64,000 nucleotides of DNA. Origin: Neodontobutis hainanensis (taxonomy: Eukaryota > Chordata > Actinopteri > Gobiiformes > Odontobutidae). The notes beneath the pieces were generated by a model that worked only from the letters and a program-made list of their open reading frames with translations, searched no databases and had not been told where the DNA came from. The stretch's first letter is position 1. Every line of letters begins with the position of its first letter. The stretch is from assembly GCA_024349245.1 (NCBI GenBank), contig JALDNG010000020.1, positions 21,075,501 through 21,139,500 of the forward strand, read 5' to 3'. Position numbers and translations under genes: made by a program. Shown here piece after piece: positions 48,196-60,534 of this stretch.

Positions 48196-51100
48196 ACAAT
48201 AGCCTACCATTAGAATTAGCACATGCTAACACCTGGAGGCATTTTTCCTTCCTCTTTTAGTGGGTTTCAATATATAAATGTCTGGCAAGAAATGTCACCC
48301 CGTTTTGAGTCTATGTTAAATTGCTGCTTCCCCCCCTCCCCAGAGTGGGCTTAATCCACATAGTAACCAGGCCACAACAACCACAATAGCTCCAACCAGC
48401 TTTTATCTATCAACTATCAATTGCATCCATGTTATCCAGGTCATTCACAACCAATATTCTCAGGACACACAGCAGCCATTGATGTTTATTTTAAACAGTA
48501 GGAATAACTTCTGTCTTAACTTTGCTACATTTGCTGAACTTTTAAAAAGCAGTGATAAAGTTCCTCAGTGAGATCCAATCATTTGCATATGCAATGACTT
48601 TCAGGTGGTACGTCTCGCCGCGCTCAGGGAGGGGCCACAGGGACATGGGGGTGTTACTGTGATGGGGCTTGTGCTTAAGTCCTCAGCCTCTGCACATTAA
48701 TTAGTACCCAGAGGATACAGGAGAAGGAACTGGGACAGAGGCTTGTTGAGCAGAGGGACTGAGAGTTACAGCAGGGATCCACCAAAGACAGCTACAGCAC
48801 GCTGAGACTCAGGGGGAACGTGCATCTTACGCAAGGTCTGAGCTAAAATTATACTGCGTATACCTTGTACTGTTACTGTTAATGTGATACTTGTGGGAGT
48901 GGGGTTTGTGAATATATAGTTTTTCATAAACATAAACAAGACAAGTTTGGATGAAGTGAGAAATATAAATAGTACAGCTCTGTAAACTGCAGGTAATTTG
49001 ACTAAGAATACAAGTAATCACTCCAAGCAATAGATTGTAGATTTAAGATTGCATTACAGAATTCTATTCTACAATAAAATGTACCATATTTTAATTATGT
49101 TTATTGTCCATTTTAGGCAAGCCCCAACCATGATGCTTGTAAATGAATCAAAAATAAGTCAAATATCTTTAGACATCTCACAATTTGATTCTGATTCTCA
49201 GGCCCACCATTCAGTTCAGCTATTAACTACAACTAAACATGTATTTATGGAAAATACAAAGTTGTCACACTGGGACTCTAAACTGAAGGAAGATGAGGAC
49301 GCAGAGACAGGTTTGTGCGTAGGCCTTTAGTCTACTTCAAGACTGGGATGGAACAGTAAATAAAAGCCAATGAACGAGAGTCGTGTACTGACAGTGGTTA
49401 ATACTGTGATGAACTGTCTAAGTAAATAAGTAAGTTTAAATAAAAGTGTCTTCAGCTGCTTTTTAAAAGAATCAACAGAAACGTCCACTCGCAGTGACAG
49501 GGGCACGTCTGAAGGCAGCATATGTATCTGACAGAGGGGGTGCTGAGGTGGTTCTTCAGACACAACCTTGTAAACACTGCGGCTCCTGTCCAAGTCCCTC
49601 CAGTTTCATCTTGAAAACATCCAAAATGCTTTATACAGTGGATCAAGCGTTTCCAATTAACATGTAGGTATCTTTTGGGTTGTACCAGCGTAACCCTCAA
49701 AAGAACTAAGATGTAGGCCTGGCAATCCCTTAACGGTTCGAGTTCTAGTTCTGCGTGCTTCGTGTTCTGTGTACACAGTTCGGACTCAGACACAGTGCAG
49801 TTTCAATTAAAGGTTTATGTAGCACTATGCCTAAGCATTATTTTATTTGTGTAGAGCACAGCACATAAAGGCTGACTTTTGTTTTTCCTGCCCCCCCCTT
49901 CCCATGCGCTCTAGGCGGCTCATATTCCCTATGCCCTGAGATCAGATGTGAACAAACGCATAAGTCTCCCATGAACATGTGTCATTAGCATATTTTGGGG
50001 AATATTTTAATGGTTAAGTAGTCTGAAATTCTGATTATTACCTTTTCTGAATCAAATCATAATCATTTTAAGTCAAGGCAGTAAATATGCAAAAAAAAAA
50101 AAAAAAAAAAAGATTTCCCCTCCCTTAATAACCCCAATCATCGATTCTGTCTGGATTTTCTTCTGGATGCAAACTGTACAAACGTCCATGAGTTGACCCT
50201 TGTTTGTTAATTAGTATTTACAAAATACCAAGCTGGTCAAAATGGCAGCGCTGTGGTTTGACAAGCTTTGTCTAAGATGCTCGTCTTTATTTCTCCAAAC
50301 AGAGCAGATCAGTAAACAGTGGGTGTGAATGGAGTCACAAAACGTCTGTTAAATAAATGGTCACACTTGACTGAAGTCTGCTCCTGTTAAAGTAATAATC
50401 AGAGAACATCCCAACACGGATACGTCTTATTAGAAACGTGTTGTTTAAAAGCACATAAACGCTGTATTAAAAAGCAGAGGAATCTCCATAAGGCTTAGAG
50501 GAAGTGTTGATCAGCAGACGCCCAAAGGCTGCATTTCTTATTGAGGAATAATTAAGCCCTAAATTACCAGGGCCGGGGTGTATCCTCGGTAATTATCAGC
50601 CCTCACAACTACACTCAGCAGGACTGTGCGAAAGCATCTCCACTAGTGCTCTGTTTTTTAATATTCTGATGCCTTTTTAAAGACACCCAAATGTTGAGAT
50701 GATCCTAATCCCATCAGGCAGAATCGACACCCTCATACTCCATCTGTTTAAATACAGAAAATCTGCTTTAACATAATGAAAAGATAGTAATCCCGTAAAT
50801 TGGGGCAATGAGAGAGACCAATATCGGCAAATGAAAACGCTCCGCTCCATATTTCAGTCTTGGCAGATGGATAATCATTTGGTGATGTGGTGGATCATTT
50901 CCATATGTTTGATGTCTGTCAGAGATTCAGGTGAAGTTTGTATTAAAGTGGGTCATTTAACATGAATTTAAATAGTGAATGTAATTATACTAGATTGTTA
51001 CATTTTGAAACTAATACTTGGGCTGGGATATTCGAGTCATTATAATGGATGTATATGATGCTCTCATATATTATATATGATCTGTGTGGTGAAAGGGTTA

Positions 51101-51480
51101 AAGGGATGCTACATATAAAACTCCAGACATGACACAAAGCGTGTTCTATTGGCCATAATAAAAAAAAGCAAGTCAGCTACATGACCAGAGCCAACATAGC
51201 TCATCACTCCAAGTTCCACTGACTCTGATTATGGTGAGTTTTGTAATATATACAAAATTTTAAGTGTACTAATCAGTTACATGCTCTACATGCTTTTGTG
51301 GTGATGACCCAAGATCAAGGTTTCTTAAATGTTTCTTATCAACATAACAGTGTTGTTGGAGATTCGAAACAACACGTCTGTTTATAAGAAGCATTTGTGA
51401 AAGGTGAGCTCACATAAGAAAGGAGAAAAAATTCTGTACACAGTAATTCTGAAATAGACTTATTTCATTATGTTGCAATG
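48196..51480. other. Unassigned sequence with enhancer-like stretches
   Basis: No gene over 3.3 kb. 48600-48740 (with TGCACATTAATTAGTACCCA) and 50300-50930 (with ATTAAGCCCTAAATTACCAG and CTCGGTAATTATCAGCCCTC) look like conserved regulatory DNA; this is unproven. A 21-base A-run lies at 50091-50111. Confidence 0.3.
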
Positions 51481-51481
51481 G

Positions 51482-51645
51482 ATCCATCCATCCATCTTCC
51501 ACCGCTTACTGGTGCTGGGTCGCGGGGGCAACAGTCTAAGCAGAGGCACTCAGACTTCCCACTCCCTAGACACTTCCACTTGCTCTTCCGGGGTATTACT
51601 GAGGCGTTCCCAGGCCAACCGAGAGACATAGTCCCTCCAGTGGTG
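51482..51645 (-). pseudogene. Rex3-like LINE 3' end fragment
   Basis: The minus strand reads the extreme C-terminus and tail of the same LINE family as 18840-19700: GTCTCTCGGTTGGCCTGGGA, then GAGCAAGTGGAAGTGTCTAG, CGCGACCCAGCACCAGTAAG and a short GATG-repeat tail (GGATGGATGGAT at 51482-51495). GATG tails are characteristic of Rex3. Confidence 0.8.
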
Positions 51646-52504
51646 CCAGACTGACTTAGTTTTTGCCTTACATATGGAATAACATTACATTTAAGTCATT
51701 ATTTATATGTATATAATGCATGTTAATAAACTTGTGATATTGTGTAACTCTATTAGGAACCCTGTTACAGTCAGTGGCAGTGCATTTGCAGAAGTAACAG
51801 TGAACACCAGAGAAGAAGGTGAAGGTGGGGGTGCTGCTGTATTCTGTAATTTATTATCCTCGGGCAATTAGAAGGAAACGCTACGGGCTCTTTGATTGTG
51901 GGATATTTCAAAATGGAGGAGATAAGAGCGATCTGCAGAGCCTCCTGGTAGAGTCTGGCTGCAGGCACAGAGATAGCACACAGCTCTGATCGTCTGTGAG
52001 TCAGACAGAAGGACGGATGAACCAATCCACCGCCGATAACTCCTGCCTGTCAAACGGAGTGTTGATTAATACATGCTGCACGTGGGAAATGGGTCAAAAG
52101 AGGGGTGGGGTGTGGAGTGGTTCTGAAGGATAAAGACAAGAAATGGTTCATGTTAATGCCTGCTGTTTTTGCAAGTCCAATGACAGTATACCATTTTAAT
52201 CCTAACTCATCAAAACATTTAATCTAAAATAAAGATAACAATAAAACAAAATGAAAGAAAATAATTGGAGATATGTTTCTCTAAAAATATAGCTCTTTCT
52301 ATATGTTAACATTGTTTTAGAAGGAGAAATTATTTACTAATTTGCATGGAAACAGATAAAACAGAACTTTTTGCAGAAACTCAAGTTGCACATGGTAATT
52401 GTTATATTTGTATTGTTTGAGTTGTTTGCTTGTCATTTGGAGGCGTGTCCTGCTGAATTCGATTACTTGAATCAGAAAGGCAATTAAGTGTGAACCACTG
52501 CAGC
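51646..52504. other. Unassigned intergenic sequence
   Basis: No gene or repeat named. Minus-strand frames at 51771-52053 (up to 84 codons) have no domain. Confidence 0.4.
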
Positions 52505-54105
52505 AGCAGTCGCGGCAGTTGGATACACTTCTTTCATACTTCTCTGAGGATGGTACTCCTCTGGTGGTATTGGGAGACTTCAACATCCACCTTGAAAAGC
52601 CACAGGCTGCTAACTTCAGTAACCTGACTGCATCATTTGACCTCAAGCTGGTCTCCACATCAGCAACTCACAAGTCTGGAAACCAACTAGATCTTGTCTA
52701 CATAAGATACTGCTCCACTCATCACACTCAGATCACGCCACTGCACACTTCTGGTCATTTCTTCGTAACTCTCTCCAGACACTGCAATTGTTTTACCGCT
52801 GGTCACTTTCCAACTACTCTCAGTCATCGAAGCCCTGAAACTGGCAAAGGCAAGATCCAAGTCATCTGTACTCATATTTCTTGATATGTCTGCTGCCTTT
52901 GACACTGTTATTCATCACATCCATCTGTCTTCTCTCAATGGGTGTGCAATGTGTGTCTCTGGAATGGCGTTGCAATGGTTCAAGTCTTACCTCTCGGATA
53001 GGTCATTCAGAGTATCCTGGAGAGATGAGGTCTCTGAGTCCCAACATCTCAATACAGGGGTGCCACAGGGCTCGGTGCTTCAAAAGCTACTCTTTTCCAG
53101 ATACATGACATCCCTTGGCTCTGTCATTCAGAAGCATGGCTTTTCCTATCACTGCTGCAGATGACACTCACCTCCACTTGTCATTTCAACCTGATGATCC
53201 AACTCTGCTCGCGTCTCGGCGTGCCTGAGTGACATCTCACTTTGGATGAAGGACCATCACCTGCAGCTGAAGCTTGTAAAAACAGAACTGCTTGTGATTC
53301 CGGCCAACCCAGAGACAAACCACAACCTCTCCATTCAACTAGGCTCATTACAACCATTACACCGTCCAGCACTGCCAGAAATCTGGGAGTGGTGGTGATG
53401 CTCAACTAAACTTCACAAGTCATGTCGCCAGCACCACCCAGTCCTGTAAATTAATTCTCTTCAACATTAGGAAAATTAGACCTTTCCTATCAGAGCATTC
53501 TACAAAAATCCTAGTCTAGGCTCTTGTCTTGTCCAAACTGGATTATTGCAGATGATCCAGAATGCAGCAGCAAGAGTGGTCTTCAGTAGGTTACACTGGC
53601 TTCCGGTTGATGCCAGCAACCGGATATGAGGGGGCTTCGCCCCCTCATATCTTCACTCACTAACACAGACCTATGTTCCTTCCAGATCCTTGCGCTCTGC
53701 AAGTAAACAACATCTGGTTGTCAAATCACTCTCACGTACTTTCTCTGGATCTGTTCCACATTGGTGGAATGATCTACCTGCTGCTACAAGATCAGCAGAT
53801 TCTGTAGCCATCTTTAAAAAACGCCTGAAAACACATCTCTTCTGTCAACACCTGACTGACAAACACTGAATTCTACTTCCTTTTTATTAATTCCTTCTCT
53901 TTAAAAATAAAATTTCTTTCTAATAAAATTCTTTCCTATCATTAGCTATGTATTCTGTGCTGAGTTTTAACTGACTAGTTTTTGGTGCACTTATGCTTTT
54001 TGCTACCTTGTATTGTTAAAATTGCTTACATTGTTTTCCTCACTTTTAAGTCACTTTGAATAAAAGCATCTGCTAAATGACTACTAAATGTAAATGTAAT
54101 GAAAT
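52505..54105 (+). pseudogene. L2-type LINE, internally deleted and frameshifted
   Basis: Endonuclease C-terminal part: VVLGDFNIHLEKPQ and SGNQLDLVYIR (52560-52700). The frame then jumps, through a large deletion, to the reverse transcriptase: EALKLAKARSKSS and LDMSAAFDTV (52830-52910), DRSFRVSWRDEVSE, TGVPQGSVL (53056-53082). The catalytic Y-ADD region has lost one base (about 53155-53165), so the tyrosine is gone and ADDTHL follows in another frame. Later blocks include HHLQLKLVKTELLVIPANPE, CSTLFQIRKIRPFL-like SFNIRKIRPFLSEHS, RLHWLPVDA and FKKRLKTHLFC. The 3' tail (54047-54100) is TAAGTCACTTTGAATAAAAG then CATCTGCTAAATGACT. At about 1.6 kb it is much shorter than a full L2. Confidence 0.85.
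53623..53651. repeat. Perfect 13-bp hairpin inside the LINE
   Basis: GATATGAGGGGGC (53623-53635) and GCCCCCTCATATC (53639-53651) flank a TTC loop. The right arm fits the expected LINE reading (APSYL-like); the left arm does not, so it looks like a local inverted copy replacing LINE sequence. Confidence 0.9.
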
Positions 54106-54597
54106 GCATTCTACTTTATTAATTAAAAATATATACATGTAAAAATACCATCTATTAAAATTATATCAGTTTTCCATTGTGAATCTTATCACAATGGAAA
54201 GTTTAACAAAATCTCACAGTTCTATATCCAAATGGAACAGAAAAGTCAGTATGGGTGTCACTGCGGCGGGAATGGAAGACAGACTGGAACATGACAGTGA
54301 GGGGCAGAGGTTGTGGGCAGAACCCTGTCTCTCATCAGAATTTTGATAGAAACCATAAGACAGTGACAGTTTCAGCGGGACCTGTACCCAGACTGACATG
54401 TCAGGGGCCAGACTCAGCCGTAACACAGTTCCTGCAAGATTCGACCTGCCGCCATGTTTGTCTGTTTGTGTCAGCATCTCAAGTCTGACGGCAGAGGAAA
54501 CAGAAACCAACAAATATAAATCATGTGGCAGCAGCTTGACCATGAAAAAATCTCTGTGTTATTTTTATAGTTTATATTTCGATAATGCATTTAATTA
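54106..54597. other. Unassigned intergenic sequence
   Basis: No gene. The 109-codon minus frame (54214-54543) has no domain. Confidence 0.4.
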
Positions 54598-54740
54598 CAG
54601 CCCTTTTCTTAATTACGGTGTAAATATAGGGTACTTACAAGGTAATTACCCGAGTATCTACTTGGTAATTACTTACCACTGTAACTATGCTGTAAGTACA
54701 CAGTAATTACCTAGTAAGTACTTTGCCTTTATCTAAAGGG
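54598..54740. repeat. GTAATTAC-rich degenerate repeat
   Basis: Irregular repeats of GTAATTAC, TAAGTACTT and CTAGTAAGTA, spaced about 20 bp. This resembles the end of a common fish repeat with GCCTTTATCTAAAGGGT beyond it. Similar words recur near 61000-61140. Confidence 0.5.
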
Positions 54741-55591
54741 TCACCTATATTTTTAGACATTTTATGTTTCAAATGCTCAAAAGATATTTAAAAGTGATAT
54801 CTTCACAATAAGGAACACTAAAGAGGTTTATTGACTAGATTTAACCATCTGTAACATGAAAGTAAAGTAAATTTTAATTTAATATAATCATTCACGAGAG
54901 ATATTTCTCACTCGAGCAAAAGACAAGAAGAAAAAGGACATTAAATAGAAAACTTTATTCAAATAAATTATGCTTTGTTCTTGTGACAAACATCATATTC
55001 CTACAGAAATCATATATAAACTTTTTTCCCAAAACTAAGCTAGCTTTTATTAGCAACAACAGTTTCTAGTTTTAAACACTCTGCATTGTACAGTTCTCGC
55101 TTTCTGGTTTAAATATTGCATTAAACACAAACAAAACCTGCGCTTTAAAAAGAGCCTCTAAATTATAATAAATTGGCACAGGTCTATGAAACTGGAAACA
55201 ATTAGTTTTTTGCAGCAGCTGTACCTCCAAACTCTATTAATTACTAAGAATAATCCAAATTTCTAAAAGTCTGCTTCAAATACTTTTTATATCTTAAAAA
55301 GAGACACAACTTTTGTGGCGGTTCTGTAATGCCATTGTTTACGTAACAGACATCTCTCTCAGAACCCAGCAGAGTGGAAACACAAGCCTCTTTAGGGGAT
55401 ACCCGTACTAAACCGTCCTGTACTGACCCAACCTGTACCGTACCCACAGTAGAAACAAGGCTTTGGTGTGCACGTACACTGAGGCAAAGACAATTGTACA
55501 GGTGCTGGTGTGCATTGTCTGACTAAGCTGTACAAGTAAACAGTGATTGTGTCACTACATAGGTCCTATTCGTCTACAGCAGGCTGAATAT
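54741..55591. other. Unassigned intergenic sequence
   Basis: AT-rich; no gene or repeat recognised. Confidence 0.4.
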
Positions 55592-55970
55592 TCATTCATT
55601 CATTTTTCACCGCTTTGTACTGTTAGGGGTCACAGGTGACTGGAGCCTATCCCAGCAGCTTTGGGCCTGAGGTGGGGTAAACCCTGGACAGTGGCCAGTT
55701 AGTCGCAGGGCTGACATATAGAGACAGACAGTGACATACAACCATTCTCTCTCACATTCATTCACTAGGGACACTTTAGAGTTGTCATTTAACCTGTACA
55801 TGCATGTCTTTGGACGGTGGGAGGAAGCTGGAGTACCCGGAGAGAACCCACGGTAACACGTGGAGGACATGCAGACTCCTCACAGAAAGACCGGAGTCGG
55901 TCGAGAATATTTGAGTCAGTTGGATTTTGAACTCACAACATTCTTGCTGTGAGTGCAGCCCCCACCCCTA
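55592..55970 (-). mobile_element. tRNA-derived SINE of the second family, minus strand
   Basis: Read on the minus strand, the body contains CTCCGGGTACTCCAGCTTCC, TCCCACCGTCCAAAGACATG and AGGTTAAATGACAACTCTAA, then CCACTGTCCAGGGTTTACCC and GGGATAGGCTCCAGTCACC, ending in AATGAATGAATGAAT. The order matches the SINE at 43755-43990 but extends further to a 3' end of the classic 'GGATAGGCTCCAG' type. The head is degraded. Confidence 0.8.
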
Positions 55971-56226
55971 TAAATAAATAAATATCAGAGCTAAATAATA
56001 TCAGAGTTAATACCGTAGCTCAAGCCCAATTAAGTTTAGAGTGGGTTTAGTTAACTCTGAGTCTGTTTCCTTTTAGTGTGGATATTAAGTGGCTTAATAC
56101 AGTTTAAGAAATAAAAAGTTAAATAGAGTAGATAGCTAGATAGGCTAGAGTTTGAAGGATAATAAGGAAGACATAAACAAAACCACATGCTATATTAACC
56201 TTATCATGTACTGCACTTATTCATAT
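55971..56226. other. Unassigned short stretch
   Basis: AT-rich sequence between the SINE and the first module; nothing recognised. Confidence 0.4.
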
Positions 56227-57575
56227 TGAGCTATAGTTTTAATGTAATGCGTTAAAGATGAATGTACATCATGGAAAAAGACCTGCGTCTTTTCTTTAGC
56301 CCATTTCTCTGACACCCTTTTTACACGAGCTGTTGCTGGTTCTGGGCTAATGCCAATGCTAGAAGATGTGCTTTGGTTTTACACACCAATAATACAGGCT
56401 TTTGGTTCCAAAAACATGTTTCAACTCAGCACCAGCTTGATGCAGGTCCAGAAACAAGCACCGGTGAAGCCAGGTGCAGAGGGCGAGGCTACAGTTCTGT
56501 GTCCAGGGAAAAAATAATTACGCCGTCATATTTTAAAGATGTGAAGCTGGACTTGGAGTGGAAGCAACAGTGGTCTGTGGAGGAATCCTATTTTCTTCAT
56601 CTTCCAGAGAGCAATTGCTGCACGCTTTTCAGCAGATTAGACGGATTGGTGTTTATTCTGTTCATGTGTAACCCGTGTTTCCTGAACCATCTTTATTATT
56701 ATGATCCACTTCCTGTTCACTGCTACCCCAAGTTCCCTTTAATTAACGGGCTCACAGATGTCACTTAATCCTGTCTCCACCGCTCACACTGTGGCTGTGG
56801 GGTGCTATGGTCGGCCTTACTGAACCAAGCTATCTGGCTGGAAACCATTTTACACGCCGCACCATTAATCATATAAGATTGGTTACTCCTGCCTGGAGAA
56901 TTTCGAAAAACATCTTTATTTATTGTTTATCTTATTTGAGTTTATATTCAAGCCCAATTGTGGATAACACTTTACTTTAATATACGTGAACTTTTCATAG
57001 TAGCGCTAAAACAGCAATGAGCTTCCTTTTTCTTTTTTGAGAATTAATGGATTAACGTAGCCATGGGTATTCTTGATTGTTGCACAACATTAATAATTTA
57101 GTATAGAATCTGCTTGAGTATTTTGAACCAGCAAAGTGTAAAAAATGATGAGACTGTGGCGCTCACGTGTCTTCCTTGTTGACAATCGGTGGAGTGCTGT
57201 TACGTCACCTTTCTTTGATTGGTTAACATTACTCTCATTACTCCCCAGCCCTTGAAACTGAATCCAAGCAACAGGGTATCAGATTAACTTCTTGGTATAA
57301 AATAGGAAAAGAGTCGCGCTGGCCAGGATAGGGTTTTGGTACTTTTATTATAAAAATAAGTGCACTTGTGGATTTTTGTTTAAGCTTTGAAGCTATGGTA
57401 AATAACTATGATCTAGTGTCCGTGGCACTGGTGAATGAATGCAGAGCCAGCTCGCCCATAAGGCAAAATAGGCAAATGCTAAGGGCGCCTATCCTCCAGG
57501 GGAACCACAAAATAAATGCTAAGGGCGCCTCAACTGACCAGCAAAAGGTGAACTACTGGCACAACAGCTAGAGCT
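56227..57575 (+). repeat. 1.35-kb module, copy 1
   Basis: Direct repeat of 61536-62883 with about 99% identity by eye. The few differences are GCAGG/GCTGG at about 56443, ACCGGTG/ACTGGGG at about 56460, a 2-base indel near 56862, CTTCC/CTGCC at about 57023 and a 1-base indel near 57320. It includes a terminal-repeat-like segment (56315-56354, TTGCTGGTTCTGGGCTAATG) and an open frame of 131 codons (56373-56768) with no domain I recognise. It ends at CAGCTAGAGCT, after which array A begins. Confidence 0.93.
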
Positions 57576-59690
57576 CTGAGACGAGACGGGGAGCTCACAG
57601 AGACATGTGCTTCTCAGACAGAGCACACAGAGCCGCGCGCTCACAGACAGAGCAGCGCTCACAGACACAGAGCAGCGCTCACAGACAGAGCACATAGAGC
57701 GCGCTCACAGACAGAGCACACAGAGCCGCGCGCTCACAGACAGAGCAGTGCTCACAGACAGAGCAGCGCTCACAGACAGAGCACACAGAGCGCGCTCACA
57801 GACAGAGCAGTGCTCACAGACAGAGCAGCGCTCACAGACAGAGCAGCGCTCACAGACAGAGCAGTGCTCACAGACAGAGCACACAGAGCCACGCGCTCAC
57901 AGACAGAGCAGCGCTCACAGACAGAGCAGCGCTCACAGACAGAGCACACAGAGCCACGCGCTCACAGACAGAGCAGCGCTCACAGACAGAGCACACAGAG
58001 CCACGCGCTCACAGACAGAGCAGCGCTCACAGACAGAGCAGCGCTCACAGACAGAGCGCGTTCACAGACAGAGCAGCGCTCACAGACAGAGCAGCGCTCA
58101 CAGACAGAGCACACAGAGCGCGCTCACAGACAGAGCCGCGCGCTCACAGACAGAGCAGTGCTCAGAGACAGAGCACACAGAGCGCGTTCACAGACAGAGC
58201 AGCGCTCACAGACAGAGCAGTGCTCACAGACAGAGCACACAGAGCGCGCTCACAGACAGAGCAGTGCTCACAGACAGAGCACACAGAGCCACGCGCTCAC
58301 AGACAGAGCAGCGCTCACAGACAGAGCAGCGCTCACAGACAGAGCACACAGAGCCGCGCGCTCACAGACAGAGCAGTGCTCACAGACAGAGCACACAGAG
58401 CGCGTTCACAGACAGAGCAGTGCTCACAGACAGAGCACACAGAGCCACGCGCCACAGACAGAGCAGTGCTCACAGACAGAGCACACAGAGCGCGTTCACA
58501 GACAGAGCAGCGCTACAGACAGAGCACACAGAGCGCGTTCACAGACAGAGCAGCGCTCACAGACAGACACACAGCGCTCACAGACAGAGCCGCGCTCACA
58601 GACAGAGCCGCGCGCTCAGAGACAGAGCAGCGCTCACAGACAGAGCAGCGCTCACAGACAGAGCAGCGCTCACAGACAGAGCAGCGCTCACAGACAGAGC
58701 ACACAGAGCGCGTTCACAGACAGAGCAGCGCTCACAGACAGAGCACACAGAGCGCGCTCACCGACAGAGCCGCGCGCTCACAGACAGAGCAGCGCTCACA
58801 GACAGAGCACACAGAGCAGCGCTCACAGACAGAGCAGTGCTCACAGACAGAGCACACAGAGCGCGCTCACAGACAGAGCAGTGCTCACAGACAGAGCACA
58901 CAGAGCCACGCGCTCACAGACAGAGCAGCGCTCACAGACAGAGCAGCGCTCACAGACAGAGCACACAGAGCCGCGCGCTCACAGACAGAGCAGTGCTCAC
59001 AGACAGAGCACACAGAGCGCGTTCACAGACAGAGCAGTGCTCACAGACAGAGCACACAGAGCCACGCGCTCACAGACAGAGCAGTGCTCACAGACAGAGC
59101 ACACAGAGCGCGTTCACAGACAGAGCAGCGCTCACAGACAGAGCACACAGAGCGCGTTCACAGACAGAGCAGCGCTCACAGACAGAGCACACAGAGCGCT
59201 CTCACAGACAGAGCCGCGCGCTCACAGACAGAGCCGCGCGCTCAGAGACAGAGCAGCGCTCACAGACAGAGCAGCGCTCACAGACAGAGCAGCGCTCACA
59301 GACAGAGCAGCGCTCACAGACAGAGCACACAGAGCGCGTTCACAGACAGAGCAGCGCTCACAGACAGAGCACACAGAGCGCGCTCACCGACAGAGCCGCG
59401 CGCTCACAGACAGAGCAGTGCTCACAGACAGAGCACACAGTGCCACGCGCTCACAGACAGAGCAGCGCTCACAGACAGAGCACACAGAGCGCGTTCACAG
59501 ACAGAGCAGCGCTCACAGACAGAGCACACAGAGTGCGCTCACAGACAGAGCACACAGAGCCGCACGCTCACAGACAGAGCCGCGGGCTCACAGACAGAGC
59601 AGCGCTCACAGACAGAGCCGCGGGCTCACAGACAGAGCACACAGAGCGCGCTCACAGACAGAGCACAGAGAGCCGCATGCTTACAGACAA
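57576..59690 (+). repeat. Array A: 18-bp-based minisatellite with higher-order structure
   Basis: About 2.1 kb of GCTCACAGACAGAGCAGC (18 bp) alternating with longer forms that add ACACAGAGCGC or ACACAGAGCCGCGC. A higher-order unit of about 620 bp is visible: CTCAGAGACAG occurs at 58615 and 59241, CTCACCGACAG at 58757 and 59383, both 626 bp apart. All three plus frames stay open, giving apparent proteins of 512 to 720 residues (HRQSSAHRQSTQSALTDRA-like) with no likely function. Confidence 0.95.
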
Positions 59691-60121
59691 AGCACACAAT
59701 ACTACAGAACTACACACAGAACGTACAGGGGAGTCTGACTCAAAACAGAGTCAGATGAAAAGAAGGTAGAGAATATATTCAGCTATTTTCCCCGTTGTTC
59801 AGAAAGCAGCCAGTTGTTAGCATCGATAAAAAGCTAACCTCATGTAGCAACAGTTTGTCGGAGTTTCACAAACTCCTTCCTCTGAGTGTTACCATGGAGA
59901 TGGAGTGTCCACTGCAGTAAAGCTAAATAAAATCTGACTTCAAAGGTATCCCATTAAATAGCCTATTTAAGCCGATCATCATGTGTGGGCTCTTTAGCTC
60001 AACTGGTGCAGTCTTATACCTGTGTGCAGATGCCCTGCGTACAGATCCTGGCTTTGGTCTCTGTACTTTATAGTAATTTTATTTTTTTACTATTTTCAAA
60101 ACAAAAATAGCAGAAGTGATA
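59691..60121. other. Unassigned stretch with a weak tRNA-like piece
   Basis: At about 59986-60060 there is CTCTTTAGCTCAACTGGTGC, an A-box-like start, and GTACAGATCCTGG, a poor B-box. This could be a decayed tRNA-derived repeat. Nothing else recognised. Confidence 0.3.
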
Positions 60122-60452
60122 TTGGTCACAATCACGCCTCTCTTATGGAACCTCTTAAAAGGTCATCGAGTAAAGGTGCCACCATATATCAATAAACAGC
60201 CGTCCACCAGAGGGCAGGTTCCAAAATCAGAAATATAAAGAGAAACCCAATGGCGACTTAACAAGTGTAAACAGCATGTTTACAGCCTGGTACAAAACAT
60301 GGCAAAACAAGTTTTTACTACATGACACCTCTGGAAGAAGGGTGCATTTTTGATTCCTATGTCTGTCTATGCTATCTAAAAATTATTGTTTTACTATGCA
60401 GTAAAACCCGAAAAACCCAGATGTAACCGACATTTTATTCCTCTGTGGTAAC
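60122..60452 (+). repeat. Diverged repeat R1
   Basis: Matches 61186-61534 in the same orientation at roughly 80% by eye. Shared words include CCACCAGAGGGCAG, CATGTTTACAGCCTGGTACA, AAGTTTTTACTACATG and TTTACTATGCAGTAAAA. Origin unknown, possibly an old DNA-element part. Confidence 0.75.
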
Positions 60453-60534
60453 AACATTATCGTTGAATAGGGGACCAATGGGCGGAAGTTGTCCATATTT
60501 ATATGTCATTGGTCACAATGCGCAAAATTTCACC

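Noticed and set aside
56373..56768. 131-codon frame, repeated at 61682-62077, as a conserved gene
   Set aside because: The two copies are identical because the whole module is duplicated; there is no recognisable domain. A distant likeness of EWKQQW...YF...C to hAT-associated fingers is too weak to use.
57607..59769. A 720-codon open frame (and overlapping 642- and 512-codon frames) as a real protein
   Set aside because: The frames are made of an 18-bp-based stop-free unit and remain open in three registers with the same repeat words; there is no unique domain, start context or splice evidence.
59986..60060. tRNA gene
   Set aside because: There is an A-box-like word, but the B-box is poor and no cloverleaf can be drawn; more likely a decayed tRNA-derived repeat.
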